From positions 392,430-456,429 of the forward strand of contig NW_019773626.1 in the NCBI RefSeq assembly GCF_001039355.2: DNA of 64,000 bases, given 5' to 3'. Each line of letters begins with the position of its first letter. The stretch's first letter is position 1. Below are positions 63,701 through 64,000 of the stretch, piece after piece. Below the pieces are notes generated by a model. It was not told where the DNA came from. It saw only the letters and a program-made list of their open reading frames with translations, and ran no database searches. A program made the position numbers and the translations under genes. Source of the DNA: Lingula anatina. Lineage: Eukaryota; Brachiopoda; Lingulata; Lingulida; Lingulidae.

Positions 63701-64000
63701 TGAGTCCGCGTCACGAAATAGCGCCGTTATTGGACAACTGCGATGGCCGACGTGAAAAACCATACCTGGTAAATAAAGCTCTATTAAAATCTAACAAGGG
63801 CACTCTGTGCAGTCATTTTTTATAGACATGTAGAAACGCATGTACTCTTACCCGTGGTTTCAAAGCATTACGGAAATGAGCATTATTTATGAATGAAATA
63901 CGGACACGATTTTAGGACTTCGGAAAAAAATGAACCAAAAAATGTATCTCGTAGGGGGTGGGACTATAGTGCGAGGAAAAAAGTTGCTAGCCTGAATTTT
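60720..64000. other. Unassigned right end of the window
   Basis: No recognisable gene, RNA or transposon. CACGTG motifs cluster at 60.75-61.15 kb. The longest open frame (61237-61554, 105 codons) shows no known domain and no neighbouring splice pattern. Confidence 0.4.

Overview
The window is eukaryotic DNA, A+T-rich, with spliced genes (GT-AG introns of consistent phase), polyadenylation signals, many microsatellites, MITE-like hairpin elements and decayed transposons. The gene families (15-PGDH-like short-chain dehydrogenases, a GPI-anchored Ly6 protein, short secreted precursors) and the frequent palindromic acatgt motifs suggest a marine invertebrate. A mollusc is my best guess, but amphioxus or a hemichordate cannot be excluded. 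No rRNA, tRNA, CRISPR array or bacterial operon was seen.

Region 1 (1-17.5 kb, + strand) holds three complete NAD-dependent short-chain dehydrogenases resembling 15-hydroxyprostaglandin dehydrogenase. Each has seven coding exons and encodes 258 aa, with identical exon lengths and intron phases. Genes 1 and 2 are a young tandem duplication that includes the upstream sequence; gene 3 is older and more divergent. A truncated third copy of the upstream block lies before gene 3. Because genes 1 and 2 are paralogues, insertions can be read as filled versus empty sites: gene 2 gained three inverted-repeat elements in its first two introns.

Region 2 (about 18.2-46.3 kb, - strand) is the most unusual part. 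It is a head-to-tail array of eight units, each with a three-exon gene for a 64-74 aa secreted, cysteine-free precursor. Exon 1 is a conserved signal peptide, exon 2 a variable arginine-rich segment, and exon 3 a conserved acidic tail, usually with dibasic sites. Seven copies (A-F, H) are intact; copy G is a pseudogene. Every unit carries a proximal TATA-like box and a conserved block about 0.4 kb upstream, centred on CACGTG or a variant (about 1 kb away in copy A, whose promoter is multiplied). The architecture resembles cationic antimicrobial or other processed secreted peptide precursors, but I recognise no named family. The array shows recent unit duplication (D/E), a block duplication (C/F-like to G/H), gene death (G) and a Tc1-like transposon insertion with a clear paralogous empty site.

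Region 3 (46.3-64 kb) is mostly non-coding: a hairpin MITE, a 5'-truncated non-LTR reverse transcriptase tail, short tandem repeats, one intact three-exon Ly6/uPAR-family gene (50.98-52.12 kb), microsatellites and a possible minus-strand promoter and first exon near 60.5 kb.
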